This document shows positions 10,447 to 21,788 of a stretch of 52,289 nt of DNA, one piece after another. This DNA is from Protostelium mycophagum (Eukaryota > Evosea > Variosea > Protosteliida > Protosteliaceae): contig KV920948.1 in NCBI GenBank assembly GCA_002081555.1, positions 1 through 52,289 on the forward strand. The letters run 5' to 3'. How positions within the stretch are numbered: position 1 is the first letter of the stretch; every line of letters starts with the position of its first letter. Below the pieces are notes generated by a model. It was given only the letters and a program-made list of their open reading frames with translations. It was not told the DNA's origin and made no database searches. Both the position numbers and the translations under genes were made by a program.

Positions 10447-11758
10447 ATGAGGACGAATTTACTGGTCTTGTTTTTGGTGTTTTCACTTCTATCCCTGTCC
10501 TCTGCGGCATCTGATGATGAAGAGTTTTTTGGAGAACAGACTGAAGATGACCCAAAACCAATCCAACAAACACCAGCAAGCACTCCCACAACAACACAGA
10601 CACAGACATCAAAATCTCAGAAGCAACCACTGAGCATCTTCGTGGAGCACTCTTTCGATGGAAAGACATTTGTGGATAGGGGAATCATCAAAACGAGTGG
10701 AAGAAGTTTGGTTCTTCAGGAATCAGATTGGTCAGGTGCAGATAGCCTCCTCTTCGAGGTGATTTGATCACCGGTAAAAATGTATCGTCGTTGAATGAAT
10801 TAGGAACTCACAAAGAAGAACAGTTACTATAAGATAAGAGCACGTACCTCTTCTGGAAATTATTCACTCTCCTCTGTTCGTGCCGTGAGTCATCTGTTTA
10901 CATTTATATGACAAGTCTTTAATTAAAGATCAACAGTGCCGCCTTGTGGATTCTGATTTCTCAGAAAGCATCACCCTCCATCGTGATAACAATGGTGAAT
11001 TCCTGCACATGGACTATCTCACAGAGCAGACAAAGCCTTCTAACAGAAATCCTCTGGCCTCATGCCAAGAGGAATACAAGAGCAGAGGAGGTCTTAACGG
11101 AAAACACCCAAAGACGACCATAAAGGTGCAGACTATAAGCGAGAGCCCCAGGTACATTTTTTTGCTTCAATGTCGATGATGTGAAATCATAATGCCATCT
11201 GATTGCAGAAAAAAATTCAGTACCAACTGAATTAATTATATTTATTAATAATCAATATATTTGAATAAAAATATTCAAAAATCAAAATATTCAAAAAATA
11301 CGATTATAAAAAGATGAAAACAAATGAGAAAAAAATAATTGGATGAAAAATGACGCGTTCAGGGCCATTGTAGAACCAAAAGTGGTCATTCCTGACCCCG
11401 CACAACCAGGTGCCACCCCTCAAGCAGAGCAATCTTTCTTCGGAAAATACGTGAGTCTCCTCTACAACGATGTAGTCTGACATAACATAGTGGTATTTCA
11501 TCGTCCCAGCACTCATCATGATGGTCATCAATTCTGTTCTCGCCACTGTTGAACGTAAGAGCAACAAACATATTCACCATCTTTCTGTTAGAAGAATTCA
11601 GCCATAGCTTGGCACAGCATTTTTTTATTAAAATTTGATTTTTGAAGAATCGAAAATTGAAAATTACAATTATAAAAATTTATTTTTAATGTTTTTCAGC
11701 ACCCCAAGCTCAAGGCGCCCCAGCAGCAGGCGCTCGACCGGCCGCAAACAGAAGATAA
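10447..11758 (+). CDS. EMC10: ER membrane protein complex subunit 10
   Basis: Lumenal-facing subunit of the EMC, which inserts tail-anchored and multipass proteins into the ER membrane. Signal peptide MRTNLLVLFLVFSLLSLSSA, acidic linker, then the EMC10 core: FVEHSFDGKTFVDRGIIK, YYKIRARTSSGNYSL, CRLVDSDFSESITLHRDN and an ISESP segment. After a long AT-rich intron (about 11152-11360) come SFFGKY and WYFIVPALIMMVINSVLA, the C-terminal transmembrane anchor typical of the longer EMC10 isoform, and an Ala/Pro tail ending NRR. Introns at about 10760, 10888, 11453 (which contains CTACAACGATGTAG) and 11569. The stop at 11758 lies only 10 bp from the stop of the opposing fucosyltransferase gene. Confidence 0.9.
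11210..11345. repeat. AT-rich low-complexity intron segment
   Basis: Degenerate ATATTCAAAAAT-type repeats in the large EMC10 intron. No coding or RNA signal seen. Confidence 0.6.
11462..11475. repeat. CTACA-ACGA-TGTAG palindrome in EMC10 intron
   Basis: Two 5-bp arms around ACGA, 10 nt after a GTGAGT donor. Same core as at 8332, 16481 (ACGG centre), 20070 and, reversed, 6820. Confidence 0.7.
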
Positions 11759-11768
11759 AAAAGATATC

Positions 11769-13312
11769 TCAATTCGTCCCCTCAAGATATCTCTTTGCGA
11801 CTTCTATGCACAATCTACACCTCGAGTCGTATTTCTGTCTCTCTAAAAGCGCCTCAAATTTTGGCGGGAAAGGTTCAGATTTCCATTTGTGGTATTTGTC
11901 GTACTCTTCTTCGTTCTGCAGTAGATATTTTATCCTCGTAACGAATTCCAGTGTGGAGCTGTCACGTGTCAAGATGTCATTGGTGATGACGTCATCATAC
12001 GTACTTGAAGGATCTGTAGGGGATGAAAGAGTATGGTGGCGCGAATTCTTCGATATTTGGTGCTCCAATATAAACTGTTCAAGTCAAAAAAAGTATAGAA
12101 AACTTATTTATTAATTTCAAAAAATAAAATCAGGAAAAAATCAGAGAAAAAAAATAAAAATCAGAGGAAAAAAACAAAATCATAGAAAAAAATTAAAAAT
12201 CTTACTTGGAACTGATCCCTGGTACAAGGGATGAAAGAATTTTTCTGTCACATAATCCACCGCCTCATGGCTCTCAAACGCCTTCATGACGTCATCACCT
12301 CTCCCATGGAAAGACAAAACTACTCACCAGGTAGAATTTATATTTGGCCATGACTTGTGCCTTGTTGCCTCTTCCGCCGGATGGCCAGTCCTTATTGTGA
12401 AGGCAAGAGCCGTAAGAGTCTACGGGGAAATGTTTCATGATGTCGGCGACGATCTTGTCACGATTTGATCGTGCACCACAGTTTGAAGCGACATAAAGAA
12501 GGTTCGTCTCGGTCTGGAAATGTCTCACCACTTGCATATCTCCACAATATTTTTACTTCAAAAAGAAAGATGATTATGTTGGAATGATTCAGATGGAAAA
12601 TTCACCTTCTTTTGAACAGGACGCCTCCATACGGAATGATCTGGTGTGAAATATGCAGCTAAAATCTTTAAGGTGGTCAGTGTTCATTTCTAAAATTGAT
12701 CGTTTGATCACCTCGCTGTCCAGTTTGTACGTCATTCTCAGGTCGAATGATTTCATGTATTCTGGATCTTTCAAAACGGTATATATCTCTTCACTCTCCA
12801 TGGACATCACTATGTAAGATTGTCTCGGCTGCCGCGAGTAAGGGGACTGGTTGTACATGTACATGTGCTCACATTGGTTTTTTTTGGTGGCGGAAATCCA
12901 CCAGAGGGCGCGTGATAGACGATGCCATCAGCATCTTGACTCTTCGTTATCTCATCCAAAATGCAATGATCACGTAGAGGACAAGGTTTAGGTGGAGGTC
13001 CCTGCGTCATTCAGATTTAAGACGCTCGAAAAGACTGACAATCATATGGGAGCCCAAAAACCCAGAAATGGGGTTTTCGTAGAGAATCCTTATCGTCTTT
13101 TTCATCTCCGTTAATCTCTTGACGATGGTCTCATCCTCTGTTGGAATCCCAGAAACAGTTTTGATGGTTGCGACTGATGGTATAATGGGCTTTCCAAGTG
13201 AAGGGGGAGCGGGTCTCATTCCAGATAGAGTTGAAAACGTCCATATCCAACATATCACACTGAATGACAAAACCAACGCGAAAAAGCGCTTTGGCTTGCT
13301 GAGATTGTCCAT
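11769..13312 (-). CDS. GT10 alpha-fucosyltransferase, type II Golgi membrane protein
   Basis: Transfers fucose from GDP-fucose, probably in alpha-1,3 linkage to N-glycans in the Golgi. Start MDNLSKPKR then one signal anchor (FFALVLSFSVICWIWTF). Conserved pieces in order: GIVYHAPSGGFPPP (acceptor side), YIVMSMESEEIY, FDLRMTYKLDSEV, YVASNCGARSNRDKIV, YGSCLHNKDW, then the GDP-fucose motif AFESHEAVDYVTEKFFHPL and YQGSVP, VYIGAPNIEEFAPPYSFI. The C-terminus ends CRLCIEVAKRYLEGTN. Introns include one of 38 nt near 13020-13057 and one of only 26 nt (12847-12872). An in-frame extension to ATG 13474 overlaps the LENG8 start on the other strand and lacks signal-anchor logic, so the inner ATG is preferred. 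Confidence 0.88.
12107..12215. repeat. Degenerate A-rich tandem repeat in fucosyltransferase intron
   Basis: About five loose copies of an AAAATCAGRGAAAAAAA unit of roughly 20 nt. Low complexity, no other feature. Confidence 0.6.
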
Positions 13313-13400
13313 CGTGTGTGGTATCTCCGTCCATGAGCGATTTCGCAGATCGCAAATCGCAGATATCATTTCAGGTATGATCTGTCCCACTTTTCCCAGC

Positions 13401-15190
13401 ATGCCACCCAAGAAGTCATCCATTGCTTTGGACTTTAAAGAGTCAGCATACAAGCGACGAATGAGAGAAGCCAAATTTTCATCAATGAGCCAGCTCGAAA
13501 TGGAAGACGAGGACGATGATGAAGATTCTCATCTTCTAAATGCACCCCTCATAACTGCACCCATACGTAGTTTTCAGAAGACAACAGTCGTGATTAGACA
13601 GGAGATCAAACCCTTTGTCTTTCAAGAGACTAATCTGAAGGTACTTGGATGAAAGCAGCCTCAGCTCACGCGTGGTTAGGGACGCAGTACAGAGGTAGAA
13701 AAGAGTTATCTTCGTCTTACAGAGGCAGCTGAGGCTCACAACGTCAGAAGCGAGGAAATCCTTCGGGTGAGTGATGTGAATTGTATCATTTAATTATTCC
13801 TTCATATGTAGCTGCCACCCACGTGTGGTATTATTATATATTTGATCACACTAATTACTTGAGTTGAAGATTGAAAATTGTTTTAGGTGGCTGTAGAGAG
13901 ATTAGAAAACAGATGGAATGGCAGAACACCCGGTGTTCGAAGAGTGAATGGACAATGGTCTGAAGAGGAAAAACTGTATTTCACAGATCAGGTAAATGAT
14001 TATTTTGTGGTGATTTCATTCCTCTTCTTTGTGAACATCATGCCTTGTATAACCAAATATTTTTCGCTGCATGTATTCGAATGTATTGTGAATCTTGATG
14101 AACATTCGAACGATGTTTCTGTTAAATGCAAAAAATCCATTTGTTTCGTTTTAGAACTCAACTATTCTTCATCATTTATTGATAATGTGCGCAGATGAAA
14201 GCGATTAGACAAGATCTTGTCGTGCAAGGCATCAGAAATACTTTCTGTCTGTACGTATACCAATTTCACGCTGAAATCGCGCTCGATTTCAAAGACAGAG
14301 CCGAGTTTGGACAGTGCATTTCTGCCATCCTAGAACTCTTCGAGGAAATGGAATTATTTCGGCAGACTACAACGAACCAAAACAATAGAGCGACGGGCCA
14401 CAAAAACAAAGGACAGCGGCCATCAGGATCTCGTATCATCTCCACAAAATCAGGCAGAACAAACCCCCCGCCTGCCCGCCCCCCATCCACCGCATGCGTG
14501 TATGACGTGTCGACATCCCCTCAAAATGTCGACAAATTCATATGCTACCATCTGCTGAACCTGCTGAGCACGCAGAACAACATGGATTATCTTTCCTTCA
14601 GACAAAAGCTGCTGTCAACCCCCTACTCCGAGATGCCCGCCGTCACATTCGCTTGTGACGCCTGGTCCTGCCATTCACTCTTCGAATTTGGACGTTTTTT
14701 CAGAATCTACAACGAGCCACCACACGAGGCCTGCAGACACATCTTGGACTGGACCATCGATGAAGTCAGAAAGAAGGCCGTCAAGATGGTGCACAAGTCA
14801 TTCGAAGATGCGCCCCTCTCCATGCTGTCCAAGATGTTGGCATTTGATGACGAGGACGATTGCAGTTCATTTCTCATCAAAAATGAGTTTGCAATGAAGG
14901 GCAACGACCTCATCACGAAGAGGAGTGCAAAGCCCGCGTCGATCAAATTGATCGGACCGCCGAAGCCCAAGAATATTCCCGCCAAAATGCACGCCCCCAA
15001 CAAGGCCACTCATCCCGCCAAAAATGTACAGAAGGTCACCCCTAAACCCCAGCCACCCCCACAGATCGTTGTAAAGCCACACTTTATACATTTCAACTTT
15101 CCAACCAAGACAAAAGAGTTTGCAGCGAAGAGGATTATAGAATCTCCAAACGGCAAGCAACCACCTTCGAAAAAACAAAAAAAGTTTTAA
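13401..15190 (+). CDS. LENG8: SAC3/GANP-family mRNA factor, LENG8/THP3 type
   Basis: Nuclear SAC3-domain protein linked in yeast (Thp3-Csn12) to transcription elongation and mRNA processing. Start MPPKKSSIALDFKES; an acidic/charged leader follows. The SAC3 core is nearly textbook: VEKSYLRLTEAAEAHNVR, VERLENRW, then QMKAIRQDLVVQGIRNTF and VYQFHAEIALDFKDRAEF GQC (continuing ILELFEEME). Other LENG8 proteins have EKRYLRLT and QMKSIRQDLTVQGIR. The C-terminal half is one long exon (14195-15190) containing the PCI/winged-helix-like segment and a Lys/Pro-rich tail ending KKQKKF, a likely nuclear localisation signal. Introns at 13640-13678, about 13768-13886 and 13993-14194. CTACAACGAG at 14711 lies in coding sequence here. 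Confidence 0.9.
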
Positions 15191-15324
15191 GAGTTGTCTT
15201 TCTTTTATCAACAAGACTAAGATTAGTGCTGATCAGTCCCTCTGTCGAAATGGAATGCATCGCATATGTGATGTCTTTGTTTGACAGGTGTATTGGAATA
15301 AAACACAGATCGCAGCCGCATAGC

Positions 15325-17566
15325 ATGGTGAAGACGAGATCGGCGAGGAAGAGAATCCTCTTCGCCTCTTTGTTGATCTCTTCTCTCTTCTTGTGGTTCA
15401 TTTTCTTGTCAACACAGCCCGTACCAGGAGGAGGTGAATCTTTCATTGGATTGATCTGTCTGTCTGATCTTAACAGAACCACCGAAACCCATTGGTAAGA
15501 GAACAGTTCGTAAAATGATCATCACACCGTATCAGATAAAGATTTACGAGACCAAGATAACATCAGCACACCTCCCGCACCTCCCTGTCCGTCATTGTAT
15601 ATTCCACCAACAGAGACACCAAGACCACTTCCACAAAATAGAAGAATCGGACTCATCATTTTCGCTTATGATCGAGTGGATTACTTGAAGAAAACACTGG
15701 ACACCATTTTTCAGTGAGAGACCCAGTTCTTCGGTCTAATATTGATCGATTCAGATTCATACCCGAGAATATACCAGTTATCGTTTCGCAGGTGAATCAT
15801 CGAAAGTTATTTGGAGTATCATCATGATTTCCAGGATGCAGCACAAACGGAGGTGGCACAACTAGCGAGGACATATCCGAGAGTGACACATCTTCAGGTC
15901 AATCTCTTTCGTACACCTTTTTATTTTTCTGTACAAACAACTGTTTGTTACCATCAAGAATGACCAATACAAGAATTTGATTACAATCAAAATCGCAGTG
16001 TTATATTTGAATTTGTGCTTTTGTACAAAATAAATATATATCCTTAGATCTACCGTGGAGAAATGTCCACAAAACACACAGACTCTGCACGTATCTTTCT
16101 CTCAAAAACAGCACAAAGACTGTCTGAAAATAAACAGAATCTGTTCAGAAAGGCACCACAGAAGAATAATCCCGCCGAAAAAGACGGTTATTACTACCTC
16201 TCTCAGCACTACAAGTTCGGCCTGACCACCGTCTTCGACCAACTTTTATTCGACAATATCATCATACTCGAAGGCGAGTGCCTTGATTTCTCGAGACGTG
16301 ATGACGTCATCACGACAGATGATGACGTGTCGTAGATGATCTGCAGATCGCTCCAGACTTCTTCTCTTACTTTCTGAGAATGGCTCCTCTTCTGGATGAG
16401 GACCCCTCTATATTTTGTGTTTCGGCTTGGAATGACAACGGAAAATCTGAAAGGGTATCGGATCCAGGTGATTTATCAATCTACAACGGTGTAGACACTC
16501 GTACAATTTCTGAAAAAATGACGGCACTTGGAATACAACAAGAATGTTTTGTATTTTTAACTGCGACTGAATCTATTTTTAGAAGCACTTTACCGGTCAG
16601 ATTTCTTCCCTGGGTTGGGGTGGATGATGCACCGATCGTTTTGGCAGGAAATTTCCTCGGAATGGCCCAAAGTGTACGTCTTTCTCTCGTCTATTTGACA
16701 CCTGATGACTGTAATAACACTTTCTGTTGGCAAAGAACAACGTTCTTTTGTGTCTTGTGGGCTTGCGGCAACTGATTGTTTGTGCTCAATCTACAGGCAT
16801 TGTCTTTGTTGATCATTGTCTGTTGCGGCTTTGCCACAACAAAAACATCCGAAAGATTTCAAGCGAAAACAAATGCACCGATCTCAAAATGAACATTTTC
16901 AAATTTCAAATCCGTGTATTTCCCGCCACTTCAGTCTTCTTACTGTGGCAGCTACTGGGACGACTGGCTCAGGGACCGAAACAGGAGGAAAGGCAGGGCT
17001 TGCATCCGGCCGGAGATCTCACGGAGTTACACGTTTGGAAGGCAGGGGACGAGCATGGGGCAGTTCTATGATCAATATCTCAGTCACATCAAACTGAACG
17101 ACATCCCAATCAATTGGGAGAACATCGATGTCAGCTACCTCAAGAAGGTGAGGGGGTGTCTTGTTGTAGAGGGATAGGTTTCTGAGATTTTTTCAAAAGG
17201 CCTTATATGAACAAGAAACAAACAGTACTGCACCAATACTTCTCAAACGAATCAGCGACATGATGCTCACAAATGATGCAGGAGAACTATGATGCCAAGC
17301 TCAAAGAGCAAGTAGAGAGCGCCACAGAAATTACTCAATTTTCTGAAGCAAAGGGCAAGGGCGTGTTCAAGTACATCTACAGAGACGCCAACTTTCCCAG
17401 CATTGCGAGAACACTGCACATCATGGACGATGAGAAGGTGAGATCATGGAAATGGCGGGACTGATCGGTGCAGGATGGTGTAAGAAGAGGTTCTTACAGA
17501 GGTGTCGTGTCCATCCGAAATGAAGGTGCTCTACTGCTGCTCGTTCCTCACGATTTCAACATCTAA
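15325..17566 (+). CDS. MGAT1: Alpha-1,3-mannosyl-glycoprotein 2-beta-N-acetylglucosaminyltransferase (GnT-I, GT13)
   Basis: Golgi enzyme adding the first GlcNAc to Man5 N-glycans, opening the hybrid/complex pathway. Start MVKTRSARKR, then a signal anchor (LFASLLISSLFLWFIFL) and a Pro-rich stem. Catalytic blocks: IGLIIFAYDRVDYLKKTLD, FIPENIPVIVSQDAAQTEV, YYLSQHYKFGLTTVFDQL, the metal-binding ILEDDLQIAPDFFSYF (EDD), FCVSAWNDNG, YRSDFFPGLGWMMHRSFW, YWDDWLRDRNRRKGRACIR, PEISRSYTFGRQGTSMGQF. Length and order match animal and plant GnT-I. About a dozen introns. The EDD motif is interrupted by a GC-AG intron (16274-16335), and the 270-nt intron near 16670-16940 carries hairpin and CCCGCC motifs. AATAAA at about 17633 is a plausible poly(A) signal. 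Confidence 0.93.
16274..16335 (+). other. GC-AG intron within MGAT1 EDD motif
   Basis: The exon ends ...CTC GAA G and the intron starts GCGAGT and ends CGTAG; joining G to AT GAT restores GAA GAT GAT (EDD), then LQIAPDFF. The nearest GT downstream would break the frame, so the minor GC donor is the only fit I find. Confidence 0.75.
16481..16494. repeat. CTACA-ACGG-TGTAG palindrome in MGAT1 intron
   Basis: Same core as the other palindromic copies, with one centre change (ACGG instead of ACGA). Confidence 0.65.
16822..16840. repeat. Intronic hairpin, family H (copy 2)
   Basis: GTTGCGGC-TTT-GCCACAAC in the longest MGAT1 intron: 8-bp stem with one C.A mismatch and a 3-nt loop. Confidence 0.6.
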
Positions 17567-17739
17567 CCAAAAGAATGGAAGATAAAATCAAGTGTAGAGT
17601 CATTGTGGGATGATGAAGAGGATGTGTTGTTTGAATAAAGAGAAGCAAGTTCGGTTTCATTGAAAATTGTCCAGATGATGCGAGTTGTTTTCTTTCGCGA
17701 CAGAACAAAACGCTCAAAAAAGATCACACTACAGACAAG

Positions 17740-17854
17740 GTAAGTGGCTCGCTTTGCGATGAGAAATAGACGGTACCAAAGTATTTCACGACTGTTTCCC
17801 GTTGAATGGATTGTTTTTCTTATGGGAATCTGAATATCGTGCTGACGCGTGCAG
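17740..17854 (+). other. 5' UTR intron of TSG101
   Basis: Strong donor GGTAAGT and acceptor GTGCAG, ending 7 nt before the ATG. No ORF in it. Confidence 0.55.
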
Positions 17855-17861
17855 TGAGATC

Positions 17862-20716
17862 ATGTCACAAACACTGCAGGCGCAGACTAACGCCTTGGAT
17901 AATATTCTATATAAACTCAGGTGAGTAATTTGCAGAGATAATTTCTGAACCATGCAGATGTTATAAAGATCCACAACGTATACGAAGAGACGTCTTAGAT
18001 TGTGTGTCCAGGTACCCTTCTTTAACGCCGCAGTCAGGAGGTGACATAATTAAAATGAATTTCCCCATCATTTTAAATGTTCTTTTCATTAGATTATCAT
18101 GAACACAAATTCCTGTAGTAATGTTGCCCAGCTCATCCCACTTCGCCGTCCAATGCATCAGCGGTCTTGTGCCTCACTGGAACGATACCAATCACTTACA
18201 ACAGATCAACATACAATATTCCGGTTGTTCTGTGGCTCTCTGATTCTTATCCTTTCGGTCCACCATCTGTCTATGTTACTCCCACAGCAGACATGATAAT
18301 TAAGGTGACGAACTTTCTTCGATCAATGGATCCACTCATGAAGTGCAGCCAAAACATAAACATGTTGATAGTCAAGGAATTGTCTATCTTCCTTATATCT
18401 CATCTTGGAGCCCGAACACTTGCAATCTCATCTCCTTAGTTGAGGTATGTTGATCATCCATACTGATACCAAACTCATTTTCCATTTTGATTCAAGAAAG
18501 GTCATGATCGTGGTCTTTTCACAAGATCCACCAGTAAGAGCTTGTCCACCAGGTGCACGCCCTCCTCCTGGTAACGCTGCCTATCCAAACTCGAGACAAA
18601 ATGTTCCATACAAGCCTCCTAGTGAGTTGATCTCTCTATTAGCGAAGAGATCTCTGTTCATGATGGTGGTCCATCTCTGCGCTCTGCTGCAAACAAATCT
18701 ATAATTAGCTTGTGTCTTTATTATTGAGAGGATAGACATTAAAGCCTTCACCTTTGCTACAAGCTCATGTGTATATTTATTGTGAAATAAATAGTGTAAA
18801 TTCTAATTACAACCAGCCAACTATCCTGCTAATGGTGGACCAAGTGGACCTTATCCTGGGAACACCTATCCCAACCCTCCTCCTCAGAACAATAATGTCG
18901 GTTATCCAAGCTACCTAGGTACCATTTTGACCCTCTACAACGAGATTCCTGACATATCTACAACGAGAAATCACAGAAAATCAGATAAACACAATAAATT
19001 GAAAAATTCCAGGAAACGGGTACCCACAGCCGAATAATTCACCAAGTCCAAACCAAACATCCTCTTTGGCTGGATCTATGGGCAGTGTACTCCCCGGAGG
19101 TGAAATATCTTCGAAATCTCCGTGAAATTTCACGACAAATACTGAATGGTGAAGGTTATTCTGCATCACAATACCCACAACCCCAGAGCAATAACCAAGT
19201 ATATCCAAACGGTTACGGGCAAGGGCAAGGATATCCCAATCCCACGAACTCTGGATATCCTAACAACAATGGTGGATTTCCAAACAATAATTACCCCAAT
19301 CAACCTCCCTCTTGGGATGGAAGCAGCTCCTCTTATGGTATGTATATCTGTTATCTATAGTTGATTCCAAGATCTATTCTCGCCACAGCACTTGTGTCTT
19401 TTAGAGCTAAAGATCACTGGATAAGTCACCTGTTGTAGATGTACAAAATCAACAGAAAAGCGAATATTTGCCTGAAAAAATAATAATGTTTCAAACTCTA
19501 TCATCTACAATTCATGATTGACCCAACATAGGAGAGAACACTGGGTACGGAGTGCAAGGATATCCACCTGCAGGACCTTCTGCATCACAAGGATATCCAC
19601 CTGCAGGACCAGCCGCGCCACAAGGATTCAACGGACAACAACAACAGAAACCCGGACAAAACTCTTTCCAGTCTGAATTAAACAACAAATTGAATTCAAA
19701 CCCTTCAGGCAACAGAACCAGCGCAGATTCCCGGAACAGTTCCCTGAACAATTCCATGAGTAATTCTCTGAACAATTCCAAGAACGGTTCCTTGGTAAAT
19801 ATATTTCGTCGAAATTCCGCTGAAATTTCGTCAGAACTCGTCCTCCAATTTCTACAACTCGTCACAGTATGGAAACCCCAGCAGTAGGGGGGAGGTCCTC
19901 GAGGCTACCACGATGAAGACACAAGGAAAACTACACGAATTCTACACAGATACCACCAAAGAGATTGACAAATTGATTCCCGGAAATACCGGTGAAGATG
20001 ACAGCTCCTTCGAGCAGCGCAAGAGAGCTATTATCAACCAGATGGTGGGTATTTTTAACGATTTTGACGATCTACAACGATGTAATGGGATATTCAGGCG
20101 GAGTTGGACAATGAGATAATGAATCACTCCAAGAAGTTTGAGGATTTAAGCAAATGGTTGGCGGCAAATGAACACAATTCCCGCATAGATGTAGACAATG
20201 TCACGGATCCTCAAGATCCTCTCACGAAACAGTGAGTGCATTGTAGAATGGTCACATCTACAACAAGGATATTGATTTTATTTAGATTATTGGACAATGT
20301 GGCGGAGGATTCTGCTTTAGAGGATGTGATGTATCACCTCGAGAAGGCGTTGCATAAGGTTTTATTTTATTTCTTTAAATTTAAAAAAATTTTCAAGAGC
20401 TGTGGAGTCTTTTTTGTCTGGAGGTATTTCTGGCGCAAAGACACAAAGTCCACTGCGGCGAAGATGGCAGGCGTATTTGTTGCGGTGATTTCAACAAAAC
20501 TGTCACTGCGGCTGAAAAGTTGTTAACCATGAATAGGGCGTGATTGATTTGGATTCTTGTCTCAAAGTATTGAGACAATTGGCTGCGGATCAGTGCAACA
20601 AGAGAGCACTCATCAAGAAAATTCATGACGCCAGGAGGTAAATATCTTGTTGTAGATGGTCATAAATTTACTGTCTCAGGAACGCACAACTCCAGGGTCA
20701 ACCTGCGGGTCGCTAA
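17862..20716 (+). CDS. TSG101: ESCRT-I subunit TSG101/Vps23
   Basis: Ubiquitin-binding ESCRT-I component acting at endosomes. Start [19 protein letters not shown]. The UEV domain is well kept: [72 protein letters not shown] and [13 protein letters not shown] Pro/Gly/Asn-rich linker follows, with GYPPAGP repeats and an NNS-rich stretch; then a coiled coil ([18 protein letters not shown]) and the C-terminal steadiness box ([44 protein letters not shown]). The protein ends [10 protein letters not shown] 5' UTR intron (17740-17854, GTAAGT to GCAG) precedes the start. Introns carry both CTACAACGA and GAAATTTC motifs. Confidence 0.93.
19559..19625 (+). repeat. 36-bp coding repeat, GYPPAGP units of TSG101
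   Basis: GGATATCCACCTGCAGGACC occurs twice 36 bp apart, encoding GYPPAGP-x-A-x-Q-. A third, partial GGATTC unit follows. Typical of a repeat-built linker. Confidence 0.8.
20070..20085. repeat. ATCTACAACGATGTA palindromic copy in TSG101 intron
   Basis: Near-complete copy of the CTACA-ACGA-TGTAG element, about 25 nt after the donor. Confidence 0.65.
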
Positions 20717-20928
20717 GGCTTTCAGCATTGTAGATTCTCGACCTATTTCGCAATAATAAAGGTCACAACTATTATTTCTGTAATAGTCTCGATTTTGTCA
20801 AGAGCAGGGGATATTCATGTGATTAGCTTAGAGCAGAGATGTGTATGAAATGACAACAGTCGGAGATGCATCCTTGCAGAGATTCCTGTGCAAAGCTCAG
20901 TTGAAGAGAAATTACAGCACAAAACATT

Positions 20929-21629
20929 TTATTTTCGCAACAGTCCAAAGAGGTTGTAAATATTCTTTTTTGGTGGCATCTTGGGTACTGGCGATTGTTC
21001 TGTTGTAAAGAGTGAAAGAGGATATATCGCACCTCCAGCTTCCAAGTAGTTGCCCCATTCCAAAAGTTCTTCGCTTCTCAAACCTGCAGATGTCAGACAT
21101 CTCAACACTTTGACACAAGAGGACCTTCTTTTAGGCCAATTTGTCTGTATTCTTCGAGCTCGACCCATTTTGCCAGCTCAGATTCTTTGTCAGCAAAGGA
21201 CTGGATGTGATCAGATTCAAAATACTCTCAATCTTCTCACTTTTGGTTGTTGATTCTCGTCTTTTGGTTCACAATAAAAGATCACTCTGGATCCGTCAGA
21301 CTGACAAATTACGAACGAGATTCACCTGCTTCTCGCCACAGAAGATTCCAAGTTCCATTCGACTCTCAATATTCCTTTAAGCTCAATATCTATACCGGCT
21401 TCTTCTAACGTCTCTCTCACGGCTGCTTGCTCAAACCTGAGCTCTTCAGAGATCAATCAAACAAGTCCAGCAAGATCAGAGCGTCATACGTCTCTCCTGG
21501 ATCGACTCGGCCGGCAGGAAGCCACCATCCTCTGTTGCCTACCTCCTTCACAGCCAAAAATTTTCCTTGTTTATTCCTGACGATCGCGACAGAAAAGGAT
21601 ACTGTTGGCAGTCTGCAATCTGGCTCCAT
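20929..21629 (-). CDS. Nudix hydrolase
   Basis: Cleaves nucleoside diphosphate-X compounds; substrate unknown. Start MEPDCRLPTVSFSVAIVRNKQ. After splicing a 55-nt intron with a GTATGA donor (near 21430-21485), the Nudix box reads GRVDPGETFEQAAV followed by RETLEEAGI, matching GX5EX7REUXEEXGU in every catalytic position. Preceded by GWWLPAG, followed by WNLESSVARSR, VIFYCEPKDENQQPK, ELAKWVELEEYRQIGLKEG and a C-terminal LLEWGNYLEAGGAIYPLSL. Four introns fit GT-AG. The start is tentative: upstream sequence in frame up to 21690 lacks an ATG. Tail-to-tail with TSG101 across 212 bp. Confidence 0.85.
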
Positions 21630-21788
21630 TGGTTGTAATATTCTCCTGCCATCTTCATGTTGTTGCGATCGCTTCGCTGAACTCAAACTTACGTAATCTG
21701 ATGCCAGACTACAACGAGGAAAAATATAAAAGTCTGAAATAAAGAATATTTATAAATAGACTATGTGAGGATCTTCTTCAGAGTGGCA

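Noticed and set aside
13119-13474. Long plus-strand frame upstream of LENG8 and minus-strand extension of the fucosyltransferase
   Set aside because: They are mirror shadows; internal ATGs at 13401 (+) and 13312 (-) give sensible N-termini.
20717-20928. Possible snoRNA between TSG101 and the Nudix gene
   Set aside because: No convincing C/D or H/ACA box pair; an AATAAA at about 20754 suits a TSG101 poly(A) signal instead.
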